DNA from: Limnephilus marmoratus
Lineage: Eukaryota; Arthropoda; Insecta; Trichoptera; Limnephilidae
Direction: 5' to 3'
NCBI GenBank assembly: GCA_917880885.1
Contig: OU862908.1
Span: 7,538,501-7,602,500, forward strand
DNA length: 64,000 nucleotides
Numbering within the stretch: position 1 is the stretch's first letter; each line of letters opens with the position of its first letter. Shown in pieces: positions 41,801 to 52,086 of this stretch. The translations under genes and the position numbers were made by a program. Under the pieces are notes generated by a model. It was not told the DNA's origin and did no database searches. It saw only the letters and a list, made by a program, of their open reading frames with translations.

Positions 41801-42300
41801 TTTATTTTTTTTATTTTTTTTTATTTTTATTTAGCACAATATTATACATTTATATACATTATTTATTTAATTTTGACTGCCCAACTAGGAGTATTATCCC
41901 GTTTTAGGACAGTCAAATAATTTTGGGTATGAACATGTGGAGAATGATTTTTACAAAAAGGAAAGAAAATTGATGAAATAAAAAGAAAAGAAAGAATATA
42001 AAATAAAATAATAAAAAAGAAGTTTAAAATATAGTACCTAACTGTTATTTGTTTAGCATAGCAAAAGAATAAAAAGAGAAGAGAAAGAATAAAATAAAAA
42101 TGAAATAACAAATTAAAATGGATTGGATGGTTTAGCATAGTTGTTGAAATGATAATAGTAATAAATAAAAATGTATTTGCAGGCAAATGATTAAAATATA
42201 AGGTGGTAAAATATAAAACTATAATTAAGAATTGTGTTTTTGAATATGATCTTACAGTCGTGTGCATAACTTTTCTCTTTTCTTTTCTATTTTCTATTTT
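41801..42300 (-). mobile_element. Probable LINE 3' UTR remnant
   Basis: A T-rich start, then GCACAATATTATACATT, a short inverted pair GACTGCCCAACTAGGAG / TTAGGACAGTC, then AT-rich DNA. This layout resembles the 3' ends at 62343 and 38905. The 134-codon minus ORF is Phe/Ile-rich and not a recognised protein. Confidence 0.4.
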
Positions 42301-42534
42301 CTAGTTTCCTTAAAAAAAAAAATCTCATTATAAACTTTCTACTACAATTTTTCCAATTTTCGACATGTTTACATATTTAATCCATTTGTTCACACTAGAC
42401 TCCACAAAGTAACTACATTCCATTGGTCACCATGAAACAGGCAGCCGCCTAGTATGATGATGTAATATTTCACTCATATATATATGAAAATGTTAATTAC
42501 CATGTAATTATAAAGAAAATAAATTCTTTTGTTA
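42301..42534. other. Spacer, nothing recognised
   Basis: AT-rich. Confidence 0.4.
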
Positions 42535-42778
42535 CAGCTGCCTCCTAAATTCACATAATTCACACATTCATCAAACGCGCGACATATCAAACGTGCGAAG
42601 TTAAAATAGTCGTTTAATTTTCTGAAATTATCCTATTTTCTGTGCAATTTTCTTAATTTTTCTTTCCGGTAGAACCTTCTACAAAGTATTAGAAAACTTT
42701 TTAAAAAAGATGAATGAAATAGATAAAGTCGTTCTGAAATTATGACGTGACCAACGGAAACAGGAATTCATTTATAGA
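42535..42778 (-). mobile_element. Helitron 5' end fragment
   Basis: Read on the minus strand it starts TCTATAAATGAATTCCTG after an A and matches the first 230 bp of the Helitron at 31213: TTCAGAACGAC, ACTTTGTAGAAGGTTCT, TTCGCACGTTTGA. The 3' end was not found. Confidence 0.75.
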
Positions 42779-42825
42779 TGCATAATAAATCAATTTTATA
42801 CATTTTGAACGATTTTATTTTTTTT

Positions 42826-43492
42826 ATATTAGCTCCATACAGAAGTCCCTGAGTAAAATAATTCCCCTCAGGACTGTGCCGTCTTTGGGGATGCTGTGTG
42901 GAGGGTCTTTTTAGGAAATGAAGGAGACGAAGTTCTATGTAGGAAAGGGGTATGAGGGGTGGGTAGGAATCTGATGTGTCCGGTGTGTCCAGGTGTGACG
43001 GACTTATGAGTCCATCCCTCCCATTGCGGTGCAAGTGATATTCCGAGAGTGTATCTACGACTGGAGAAGTCAAAGAGACTCCCTAAACCATTATCTCTCT
43101 ATCCGTCTAGCCGGATGGTAAGTGGTGGGCAGTGGCGGCTCGTGACTTTTGTGTGTGCTAGAGTGCAAATATTAAAAAAAAATGGCGTTATTGATGTTTT
43201 TGTAGCCTAAATTCATGAAATTTCAGTTCGGCCGATTTCCTGAAAATCTTTTTTTTCGCCTACAACAACATCAGTAATGCCATTTTTTAATATTAGCACT
43301 CTAGCACACCCAAAAGTCACGAGCCGCCACTGGGTGGGCAAACGCATCCGCCGCCAAGACCCGGACATGAGCCCGTGCACCCCTGCTAAGTGACCAAACG
43401 TAGCGAACTACTTGGGGTGACCTGTGGCAGAAGTTTTGGTCATTCAATAAATGGTTCCCGGGGCAGCGGTGCCCATACCCGCCTCCAAAATT
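42826..43492 (-). mobile_element. LINE-tailed repeat, copy e, with nested MITE
   Basis: 3' tail with CTCCATACAG / CTGTGTGGAG and the inner stem AGTCCCTGAG / CTCAGGACT, then GGTAGGAATCTG, CCATCCCTCCCATTGCGG, a 203-bp insertion at 43130-43332, and GCAAACGCATCCGCCGCC, GTGACCTGTGGCAGAAG, GGTTCCCGGGGCAGCGG. Confidence 0.85.
43130..43332. mobile_element. 203-bp MITE with long terminal inverted repeats
   Basis: Ends CAGTGGCGGCTCGTGACTTT and its inverse match for about 75 bp each, with a small central loop. The flanks are GGTGGG at 43124-43129 and 43333-43338, a 6-bp duplication of a single GGTGGG in copy h (60858-60863). The CAGTGGCGG ends look hAT-like but the duplication is 6, not 8, bp. Confidence 0.85.
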
Positions 43493-44160
43493 GTGAAAAT
43501 TAAAATAAAATCAAAATGGAATTACTTAATTTTCTTGCGTTATATTTACGGTTCTGGCTACTGAAGAATTCTCATACCTACCTTATGCCTTTCTCACTTG
43601 TTTCCTGCGTTCGCAGAATTATGATGCATTTTACGTGGGCGAAGTCGATGCGAACGCAACGCAGCGAGGCGCGAAAATGCCAAATGGTCTCCGTCACTTG
43701 AACTTGTCAAATAACACTGCTGATTATGAGGAGTTAAAGGGACGGATTTTTCGATTGCTCCTGCGTATATTATTGCCACCCCCAATAATATGTGAAGGTT
43801 TGAAGCTTGCTTAAACGGCCTTAACTTTCCTTTGTCCCGCCTCCGATCACTCAACGCTGAATTTTTCTTTAAGTCTTCAGGTATTTTCCTCTATTATTCA
43901 ACTAACTTTCTTTAAGGCTTCACTGGGTGGTTGGCTAAGGGATACGGATGCTGGGTGTGGTTTATATCAGGCTGAATGCAATTTGGATTTTTTATCGGTA
44001 CTTGCCAAATGATTTGAGACTTTATTGTTTATCGTATGTTTTCTATCTATTTGTACAGGTGCTTCCAGGGTTTTTCACATGATGCAATGCTGCCTCATGA
44101 GCTTCTTGAATGAGTTTTGTTTAAATATTATTTTGCTTGTATTACTAACCTGATTTGTTG
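43493..44160. other. Intergenic, unassigned
   Basis: 43600-43860 is of mixed composition with an 86-codon minus ORF (SDRRRDKGKLRPFKQASNL) that I do not recognise. Probably not a gene. Confidence 0.4.
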
Positions 44161-44162
44161 TA

Positions 44163-44330
44163 TTATGTTTTATTTTCCAGTTAAGCACTTGCATACTGCT
44201 TTATAACATCATATGCAGGGACACTGGAGGTCTAGATTCGTTCAAAATAAATAATAAATGTAGTTCGAGTAACCATCAGTTACTTATACCAGGGCGGGTA
44301 AGTGGTGGATAACCTTCACTGCTCCTGCGT
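44163..44330 (+). repeat. Dispersed repeat F, copy 1
   Basis: Matches 62097-62300: AAGCACTTGCATACTGCTT, TATGCAGGGACA, TGGAGGTCTAG, TATACCAGGGCGGGTAAG. Class unknown. Confidence 0.7.
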
Positions 44331-45240
44331 CTCCACTTTCCTGCTGCAATACCTTGCCTCGGGAACAAAACAAATCAATCACAAATCTTTGTTACTGTTT
44401 TAGTCATTATTCAGCTGCACTATGTATGAATAGGTACTGGTTTGACAATATTTTGATGTACCTAAGTGTCCCTATGTACGTGTTCTTGGGTAGAAACTTG
44501 AATGTCAAAAACTTTTCCATTAATACTGGTAGTAGCACAATATTTTCATTATCTTCCTATATTACTTTATTAATTAATTACTAATCTTCACACCAAGGAA
44601 GCAAATCTGTTTCAAAAGTACCTACCTACAAAAATCTCAATCGTTTTGTGGTTGAAATTTCCAGATTGCTACTGCCATTAAGACCACCTACCTAAATATG
44701 CATCTACAGGCAAATCATTTTAAAGAAAAAGTTTGAATGTACATATTTGTGCACACCGATAGTATCAAAAAAATTAAAAAATGTTCGAACAAGTTTGTTG
44801 GAATAACCGCGCGCAGTCCCTTCTAAACCCGCTAATGCACAAAGATAATGGGTGCTTGCGACGTTTATTTATTTATATTTTATTCGACAATGTTCTTCTA
44901 TATTTTTTTGTTCTTCAGTTCTCTGACAAATACACAATTATAATTATATTTTAATATATTTTTTTAACATTCCAGTACACCAATAAATAAGGAAGGGCCA
45001 GTTTAAAGTGATTTACCTGTACATATCTTTGTCATGAAAAACAAGACAACCATATAATTTTTATTGACTTTTAAATTATCAATTGATAGAGATTTGGGTG
45101 AAGTTACCAAACCTTGGTATCTACGAGGTCGGTAGGTGCCTTCAGCTTCAGCTACATGCAGCAGGGGAAAGGGGAGAGGTACCCGAGATGGGTCCATCGA
45201 AAACGTAAAATATAATTAGTGGGAGGAGCCCAATCATAAC
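44331..45240. other. Intergenic, contains repeat D copy 2
   Basis: 44735-44865 matches 24596-24728 inverted (TTGTGCACACCGATAGTATC, TGCGACGTTT). The rest is AT-rich. Confidence 0.5.
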
Positions 45241-45345
45241 GCGGCCGCCTAACATGGCTCCCGGATTCCACGACACTAAATTTCGGCGTTCGGAACAGCC
45301 GGAGAAATCGAGAGAGCTTTCGTTGTTGTGTTGAGAAATAAAAGA
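45215..45345 (+). promoter_or_regulatory. Isolated CpG-rich, CCAAT-containing segment with a 26-codon ORF
   Basis: GTGGGAGGAGCCCAATCATA and GCGGCCGCC precede an ATG at 45254, whose frame stops at 45332-45334 (MAPGFHDTKFRRSEQPEKSR...). A GC-box/CCAAT combination followed closely by an ATG looks like a small promoter in otherwise AT-rich DNA. No downstream gene is visible, so this may be an isolated first exon, an enhancer or chance. Confidence 0.3.
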
Positions 45346-45401
45346 GGTACCTACCTAAAACCTTTAGGTATGTTTGTTGAAAATCAGGGGTCGAAGGATA
45401 T

Positions 45402-45786
45402 ACAGGGTGTTAAGGGACATACTTGACTTACTTTAACCAGTGATTCCTGACATTATTTGGAGTAAAAAATGTGAATGAAATTTTGGTCTCCGGTCACTTT
45501 TTTTGATGATTTTTTTTTTGTTTTCTAAATTTTTTTCTCCAAATTCAAACAAAACAAAATTTCTTCCGCATATCATCACTGGTAACTCAGCCGAGTAACC
45601 GACCAACCCCTCGCCCCACGTCCAACTGACCAACACCTATCATTTTTGTTTTTGTAGAAAAAATAAATAAAAAAACATCAAAAATTTCACCGGAGACCAA
45701 AATTTCATTTACATTTTTTACTCCAAATAATGTGTGGAATCACTGGTTAAATTAAGCCAAGTACCTACGTCCCTTAACACCCTGTA
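45402..45786. mobile_element. TIR element of about 385 bp (CAGGGTGTTAAGGGAC ends)
   Basis: The ends ACAGGGTGTTAAGGGAC are inverted copies that stay similar for about 125 bp (AACCAGTGATTCC, TTATTTGGAGTAAAAAATGT, GAAATTTTGGTCTCCGG). Flanked by TATA on both sides, consistent with a TA or TATA duplication. No transposase. Confidence 0.85.
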
Positions 45787-46072
45787 TAAAGCTGATTTAT
45801 AATAACATCACTGATTATATGTTTATATCACGATAAATACACATAGTGATATGTATTGCTAAAATATGATTATTAAAGATGGTTACACTTGATATGGTAA
45901 AAATCTCTGACAAATAATGACAACTTTTCTCATTTATACAAAACAGCCTCGTTTTACTGTGTAATGCAGGAAGAGCTCTACAGAGATACTTTTTGTAATT
46001 TTATTATTTAATGTCTATTTCCATTTATAGAAAAATAATGCGATGACATTTATATATACATACTAGATGACC
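45787..46072. other. AT-rich spacer
   Basis: Nothing recognised. Confidence 0.4.
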
Positions 46073-46803
46073 CGACAAACGTTGTTCTGCCATATAAATT
46101 ATTTCTAGTGAATATGTTGGTTGTACATAAAAAATAACGAATGTATTGTAAGTGTGTGGGGAAGGGATCTATGACAGAAAGAGGAATGGGGCGCTGTAGA
46201 CAATGACCGCCGATAAAAACAACAAAAAACAACCAAAGTAGGAAAATTAAAAAAAATAAAATCAATACGAATTTTGAAGAGCAATTGAGTGTACCATATT
46301 TTTTGTCAGTCAGTCTTTAGCCAACACAAATAAGCTCGATGGTTTGCCCACGCGAGAACATGATGCCGAATGAAATATCAAAATGATGCGACGCTTCTCG
46401 TGATTGTCTTGCGCGTGTGTGGATGAAAGTTCGATGAGGCGGATGTAGCGCCATCTGCCATTCAACAACATAAATAATTTCGTTTTGTTTGAAATACGAA
46501 AGACGGTTAAATTTGTTCATAAAAAAATACTAAAATCGCGATTAAAAAATGGGAGGGTGGGGGTGGGAAGGTTAAAATTTGGAGTTAAAGGTAAAAAAAA
46601 AATACAAAAAAAAAATTGTCTAAAAAAATTATTTTTTTCTGGATAGATGTATTTTTTTTCTAAGCACCTAGCGGTGTGAATTATACTTCAAAGCCTATTC
46701 TCATACCTACCAAGTATACATATAAAATTTCATAAAAATCAGTCAAGCCGTTTCGTAGGAGTGCGAAAACAAACACCGTGACACGAGATTTTTATATATA
46801 AGA
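46073..46803 (-). mobile_element. Non-autonomous Helitron
   Basis: On the minus strand it begins TCTTATATATAAAAATCTCG, TGTCACGGTGTTTG, GAAACGGCTTGACTGATTTT and ends GAACAACGTTTGTCGGGTCA followed by TCTAG and a T. These are common insect Helitron termini. The 3' flank is T as expected; the 5' flank is T, not A. No Rep/helicase frame in 731 bp. Confidence 0.85.
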
Positions 46804-47810
46804 ATATCGGATATAATATATCGAATATATAATATGTGACATTGTGGAACCCTTCTAAAAATATTAAACCCTGCTAAATAACATCAAATTTTTAAATTAT
46901 CTTACGCGTTGAAGGAGACTTCAGCATCAACATTTGTAAAATTTTGCTACGAAGATAGTTAATATTATGATTGTGTCCTGCTTTGTGAGATCGCGTTGAG
47001 GAAAATCTCCTAATTGACCATTTATATGATCTGTAAAAAATTGAGGTCTAAAAAATTCTTTGATTTATGGTTTTGATTCTAGTTTTAAAATGTTCCTTGT
47101 GGTGGTAACCCCTCACCACATTTATCTATGACTGTGTCACAAGTTAGTAATTATTGATCTCAATTAAAGCACTAGTGTGCAATTTGAAAGTCAAGTACCT
47201 AGTAAAGGATTCATTGTAAAAGATTAATAATGAAGGCTGAAAGAAAAAAATCTAATGTACAGTAATAATCATGATTAAATGAAAGCAAATCGTTTTGTTA
47301 AACACCACTATAACAAAATTATCTACATATTTCGAAACCAAAGGTTTCTTCGTGAAGATAAGATTAACATTTGAATTTGTCGATTGATGATTGAAGAAAA
47401 AATAATCATGAATTAAAAATTTCCATTTTCGAGTTTTTTAAAGAAAAGTGCATATTCATGTAATTGTTGCTTTGGTGGAAATGCCATATTTATTTAAGTC
47501 TGTTTTTAGATTCTCTTCAAATGAATAAGTGAGTTATTTATACGCTTTACACGATCATTATTTTCACACTTACAAATTTATGCAGAAAACATTAAAGCCT
47601 TATTAATAAAAAAAATACTCCCCAACCATTAAAGAATGTTTTGGTAACACGTTGGATAAAGACTATACAAGTTCAGATTCGATTTGCCAAAAATCTGGGG
47701 ATAATCCTATACAACTTTCTCTGGCCGGCTGCTTGAGGAGTGCGGTTTTTCTTTTAGTGTAAAATATCTAAAGACCCGTGCTATACAATTTTATTATTGT
47801 TTGAGACTTA
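46804..47810. other. Intergenic DNA with one hammerhead-like motif
   Basis: 47326-47357 (minus) reads CACGAAGA, the stem-loop AACCTTTGGTT, then TCGAAATATGT, a layout typical of Penelope-type hammerhead motifs. The rest is AT-rich without genes. Confidence 0.5.
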
Positions 47811-47816
47811 ACTCCT

Positions 47817-48910
47817 TTAGACACAGTACCATATAAAGCAGCAGAAAAACGGCTCTGGTTTTCCGGTTTTTTCGATATTTTGAAATTAAATATTGATTTT
47901 TTCCTTAAATAAATAAAGTCGAAGCTTTTTACTCCAAATACCTACCTAATGGTGTTTCGTTGCAATCGTTTCACAGTCAATATACTATTATGAATATTTA
48001 AACAAAGTTACAAAATACAATCCTTATCCTGTTTCCACTGCTGGATAAACATATTTGTTTTAAGTTTTTAATATTACGGTGAACTTTCTGACATGGGTCA
48101 AAAACACAGATACCTTTTTTTTTTTTTTTTTTTTTTTATATTAACTCCACACAGGAGGCCCTGAGGAAAATAATTTCCCTCAGGGCCTATGTCATCTGGG
48201 ATGCTGTGTGGAGAGTCTTTTTGAGGAGAGGAAGGAATGAACATTGGTCTTGAAGAGACCCATGTTGTAGGAAGGAGGAAACACAGAGGCCGGCAAATCA
48301 TTCCACAGCCGAGCTGTTGAACACAAGAACGAGTCGAAGAAACGACCCGTTCTCATGTGACAAATGTCAACCGTGTACAAATGTTGGGCACGCGTTTGGC
48401 GTGTTTCCCGACTATGCACCGGTGCCGAAGGGATCAATGATGCTAGTTCTTCAGAGCATCTTCCATTGTAATACCGGTAGAACAAGGATAGCATTCCCAC
48501 CCGACGCCTGTGCTCTAAAGATTGCAATCCGTCTGTTAAGATGGGATACCTGCATTGAATAACTTGTCACTTGTGGTGCCTAATGTTGTCGTCATCGCCA
48601 TGTATTTTTAGACACAGTACCATATAAAGCAGCAGAAAAATGGCTCTGATTTTCCGGTTTTCTCGATATTTTGAAATTAAATAACGATGTTTTCCTTAAA
48701 TAAATAAAATCGAAGCTTTTTACTCCAAATATCTACCTAATGGTGTTTCGTTGCAATCGTTTCACAGTCAATATACTATTATGAATATTTAAACAAAGTT
48801 ACAAAATACAATCCTTAACCTGTTTCCACTGCTGGATAAACATATTTGTTTTAAGTTTTTAACATTACGGAGAACTTTCTGACATGGGTCCAAAACACAG
48901 ATACCTGCAT
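47817..48910 (+). repeat. About 295-bp direct duplication, copies separated by a LINE end
   Basis: 47817-48112 and 48607-48910 are more than 90 percent identical by eye: TAGACACAGTACCATATAAA, TTTACTCCAAATA, GGTGTTTCGTTGCAATCG, CCACTGCTGGATAAACATAT. Both are followed by GATACCTGCATT...GGTGCCTAATGTTGTCGTC. A LINE 3' end interrupts the first copy at 48113. Confidence 0.9.
48113..48545 (-). pseudogene. 5'-truncated LINE: RT C-terminus with double-hairpin 3' tail
   Basis: The minus frame 48527-48192 reads SLEHRRRVGMLSLFYRYYNG, CSEELASLIPSAPVHS, RTGRFFDSFLCSTARLWNDL, PASVFPPSYNMGLFKTNVHS. This is a Jockey/CR1-type RT C-terminus. The 3' end contains CTCCACACAG / CTGTGTGGAG around AGGCCCTGAGG / CCTCAGGGCCT and a poly-A of about 22 (48115-48138 as T). 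GATACC flanks both sides as a short target duplication. Confidence 0.85.
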
Positions 48911-49000
48911 TAAATAACTTATCACTTGTGGTGCCTAATGTTGTCGTCATCGCCATGTATATATATAGATCGTCATCCTATAGTTGTCATCGTCATGTGT

Positions 49001-49480
49001 CAAAAACACAGATAGGCACATAGGTAGTATAGGTACCTATTTTGACTAACTTGTCACTTGTTCTGCCTAACTTTATGGTGGTCGTCATCATCATAGATCA
49101 AAAACACAGATAGGTACCTATTCTGACTAACTTGTCACTTGTGCTTCCTGACTTTATGGTTGTCATCATGTTCATAGGTCAAAAACACAGATAGGTACCT
49201 ATTCTGACTAACTTGTTGCTTGTGCTGCCTAACTTTATGGTTGTCGTCATCGTCATAGATCATAAACACAGATAGGTACCTATTCTGACTAACTTGTTAC
49301 TTGTGCTGCCTAACTTTATGGTTGTCATCATCTTCATAGGTCAAAAACACAGGTAGGTATCTATTCTGACTAACTTGTTACTTGTGCTGCCTAACTTTAT
49401 GGTTGTCATCATCTTCATAGGTCAAAAACACAGATAGGTACATATTCTAATAAACTTACCACTTGTGGTGATCATTTGAT
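49001..49480. repeat. 81-bp minisatellite, about six units
   Basis: CAAAAACACAGATAGGTACC recurs at 49099, 49180, 49261, 49342 and 49423, exactly 81 bp apart, with an earlier diverged unit at 49001. The unit includes GACTAACTTGT and GGTTGTCATCAT. It seems to have grown from the end of the adjacent duplication (ACACAGATACC, GTTGTCGTCATCG). Confidence 0.95.
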
Positions 49481-51655
49481 CACGATGAAATTATTAGCTG
49501 AGAAAATGATAAAATGATTAGCAGCGCTAAATCATTCATTTTTTCTAAGGTTGTCTTAGGTATTTGAGTTTAACGAACTACTGGTCTTTGGTCTACCCTC
49601 CTTATATAACAACTGATGAAACACTCCGCACTTATCACGGGAACGGTCCCAAACCAGTTTAAGTTCATGTTAAGGAGTTAATACCTAATATTACAAGACT
49701 TTTAATTAAATTTTAACTGCATCGCTCCCACCACATTAATATTGTATACCCATATTATCTCTGCTACCAGCATTCGTTCGTATATTTCATGCTGATAGGA
49801 ACCACATAGAATAAAGAAGAACACTATTTATTCTTTGAAGAACCATAAAATTTTGGCGACCCGTTGTATGCAATTTTATTATTGGTGACCCCGAAAGTAT
49901 AATTATTATAAAAACTATAATTTTTGTGCATTATTTACCAATTTCAAACCTGAAATTGACAAAAAATATAATTAACATTAAGTTGATATGGATATCAAAC
50001 GAATTTATTTACAGTGTCAATTTTTTGTACTTGTACAGTATGATGCGTTTGAATGAAAACATGTTTTATTATTTTATTATTCGGCCGTACATCACCCTCA
50101 TACAATTGATAAACAACCGTTTTTTTGAAAACCTTACTAATAGAAACTGACATAAAATAGTTTATGGAAAGACGTATTATGTCGTAGGCCGATCATAAAA
50201 TCAGACAGATCATGATGCACCTAGCCACATTGTGAAGTGCCTGGAGGCAGATCGTGAAGTACCTGAGGCGCATCATGATTTGCCTGATAATACAATTAGA
50301 CTGCGACATATACCTACATTGTTTATGTTTATCCAGCCAAAGAAGGTTGTTGTATTAAGATGAAGTTATATGTGAAATCCTATTTAGATACTATTTTGAT
50401 TAATCTTTATGACGAATTGGCTTACAGTATGAACATCAACAAATATGCTACCGATAAACCGAAGCTTTTACTAACTTTTCTATGTATTGGAATTACAATA
50501 AAACTATTATTTACGTAACAAAAAATATAAGCGTAAACCACCAAAAACAAAGTTTTTTCATGACTTAACTATGAAGTAGGTAATATAAGAAACAATTTTT
50601 AAAAAATATCCCTTTATGGCTAAGACTATTTTGGAGGTTTTTCATGTTCTAACTTTTTTCGGTCTAATAAAATTATGCACAAAATAAATCAAAACCACTT
50701 TTTCGCTTACTTGCCTCGTGCAAATAAGGCGCTCGATTTTAAAAATTTGCAGCCATGAGCTTCGAAATATTTCTAGCGTTTATATTCCTCTTAAGTTGAA
50801 ATTTCCTTTCGAATTACCAGTGTACTTTTTCACGTGCAATATATATTTTCTTTTTAAAGGAGTCGTAAAACAGTACCATTTTAAAAAGACGATAAAATTT
50901 CCTTTTAGATTATTGTGATTGATTTTTTCTTTAACATTGATAAATTGGAATATTTTAATTTCAATCTTAAAAAAACTTTAAAAAAACCACATTAATTTTT
51001 TCTTCAAACGTTAAAAAATTGTAGAAAATACGTTATTTAGAAAACATATTTCCTTTTTTAGGAAATGTGCAAGAAAAGTACCTCCTCACTTTTTATCTTG
51101 TTTTTATGCAATAAAATTTTAATTAAAATTCCCAGAAAGAAAAGACCAAGAAAATATACGCTACGGATTCTCTGTTTGCGCAATTTAAACGTTGATTTCA
51201 AGAATTTGTACATAGTTTAACATCGAGGAATTTGAACTAAAGCTGACCGATTATACCTGAAACTTCATGGATCATATTTTGAATATGGTAAAAATGTTAT
51301 ATATGATTCTACACAGCATTAGAATAGAGGTTTATATCATTGCAGTTGATTATTGAGACCGTATAACAAAATGACGAAAGGTTGCGTGGCTTCCGTTGTT
51401 AAAAAAGTTTTTCTTGGTCGTTTATGTAAAATAGAGCTGGGGGCTCTAAAGTGCTACCTCAACTTATACTTAGCAATCGGACATGCCGGAATTTGATAAA
51501 CCATCTATAATCGGGAATTCGGACATCATTACTTCAGCTTAGAATGTTAAACAATTAAAGACTAACGAATTTCAAAGATCGTCCACATAACAACTTATTA
51601 CATACAAAATCGAGAGAGCTTCGTACCTACAGGAATAACAGCTAAAGTTCACATG
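49481..51655. other. Long AT-rich intergenic stretch
   Basis: No gene. 50206-50292 contains four tandem units of about 21 bp built on AGATCGTGAAGTACCTGAGGC. ORFs at 49926 and 50718 are low-complexity. Confidence 0.55.
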
Positions 51656-51821
51656 AACACAGTAGATATGTGTACCGTCGCTCCGGGAACCATTTATTGG
51701 ATAACAACACCCCTGTCATAGGTCGTCCCAAGTGGTTCGCTACGTTTGAATGGTGCCCGGATTCATGAGGTGAGGTTTGTCTAGGTGTTGGCTGTGGATC
51801 CGTTGGCCCACTTACTATAGA

Positions 51822-51975
51822 GACACTGCTGAAAACCAGCTACATTTCAGGAAAATCTTGAATGTATAGCTGAGCAGTGACCTTTTTGGTCAATCGAATC
51901 AATGATAAATAGACAATATGTATGATGAATAAATGTTTTTTTATTTTTATTGTTACTGCATGAAAAGCCGATTTT
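51822..51975 (+). mobile_element. Unclassified insertion, SINE-like
   Basis: Absent from the other copies of the host repeat. It contains ACTGCTGAAAACCAGC, GCTGAGCAGTGACC and ends AATAAATGTTTTTTTATTTT. The ends are not exactly defined. Confidence 0.5.
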
Positions 51976-52086
51976 TGACCTCTCCAGCCGGACTCTCTCG
52001 ACCAACCGTCTTGCACCGCAGTGGGAGGGATGAATTCAAACATCTGTAATTCCTGGACACCTTGACCCCAGTTTCCTATCCACCCC

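Noticed and set aside
41615..41920. Tyr/Thr/His-rich and Val/Cys-rich ORFs
   Set aside because: Translation of a TGTA microsatellite.
41863..42267. 134-codon Phe/Ile-rich minus ORF as a membrane protein
   Set aside because: AT-rich LINE-end-like DNA; hydrophobicity follows from T-rich codons and no family pattern is visible.
43594..43854. 86-codon minus ORF
   Set aside because: No homology I recognise, no promoter, and the flanks are repeats.
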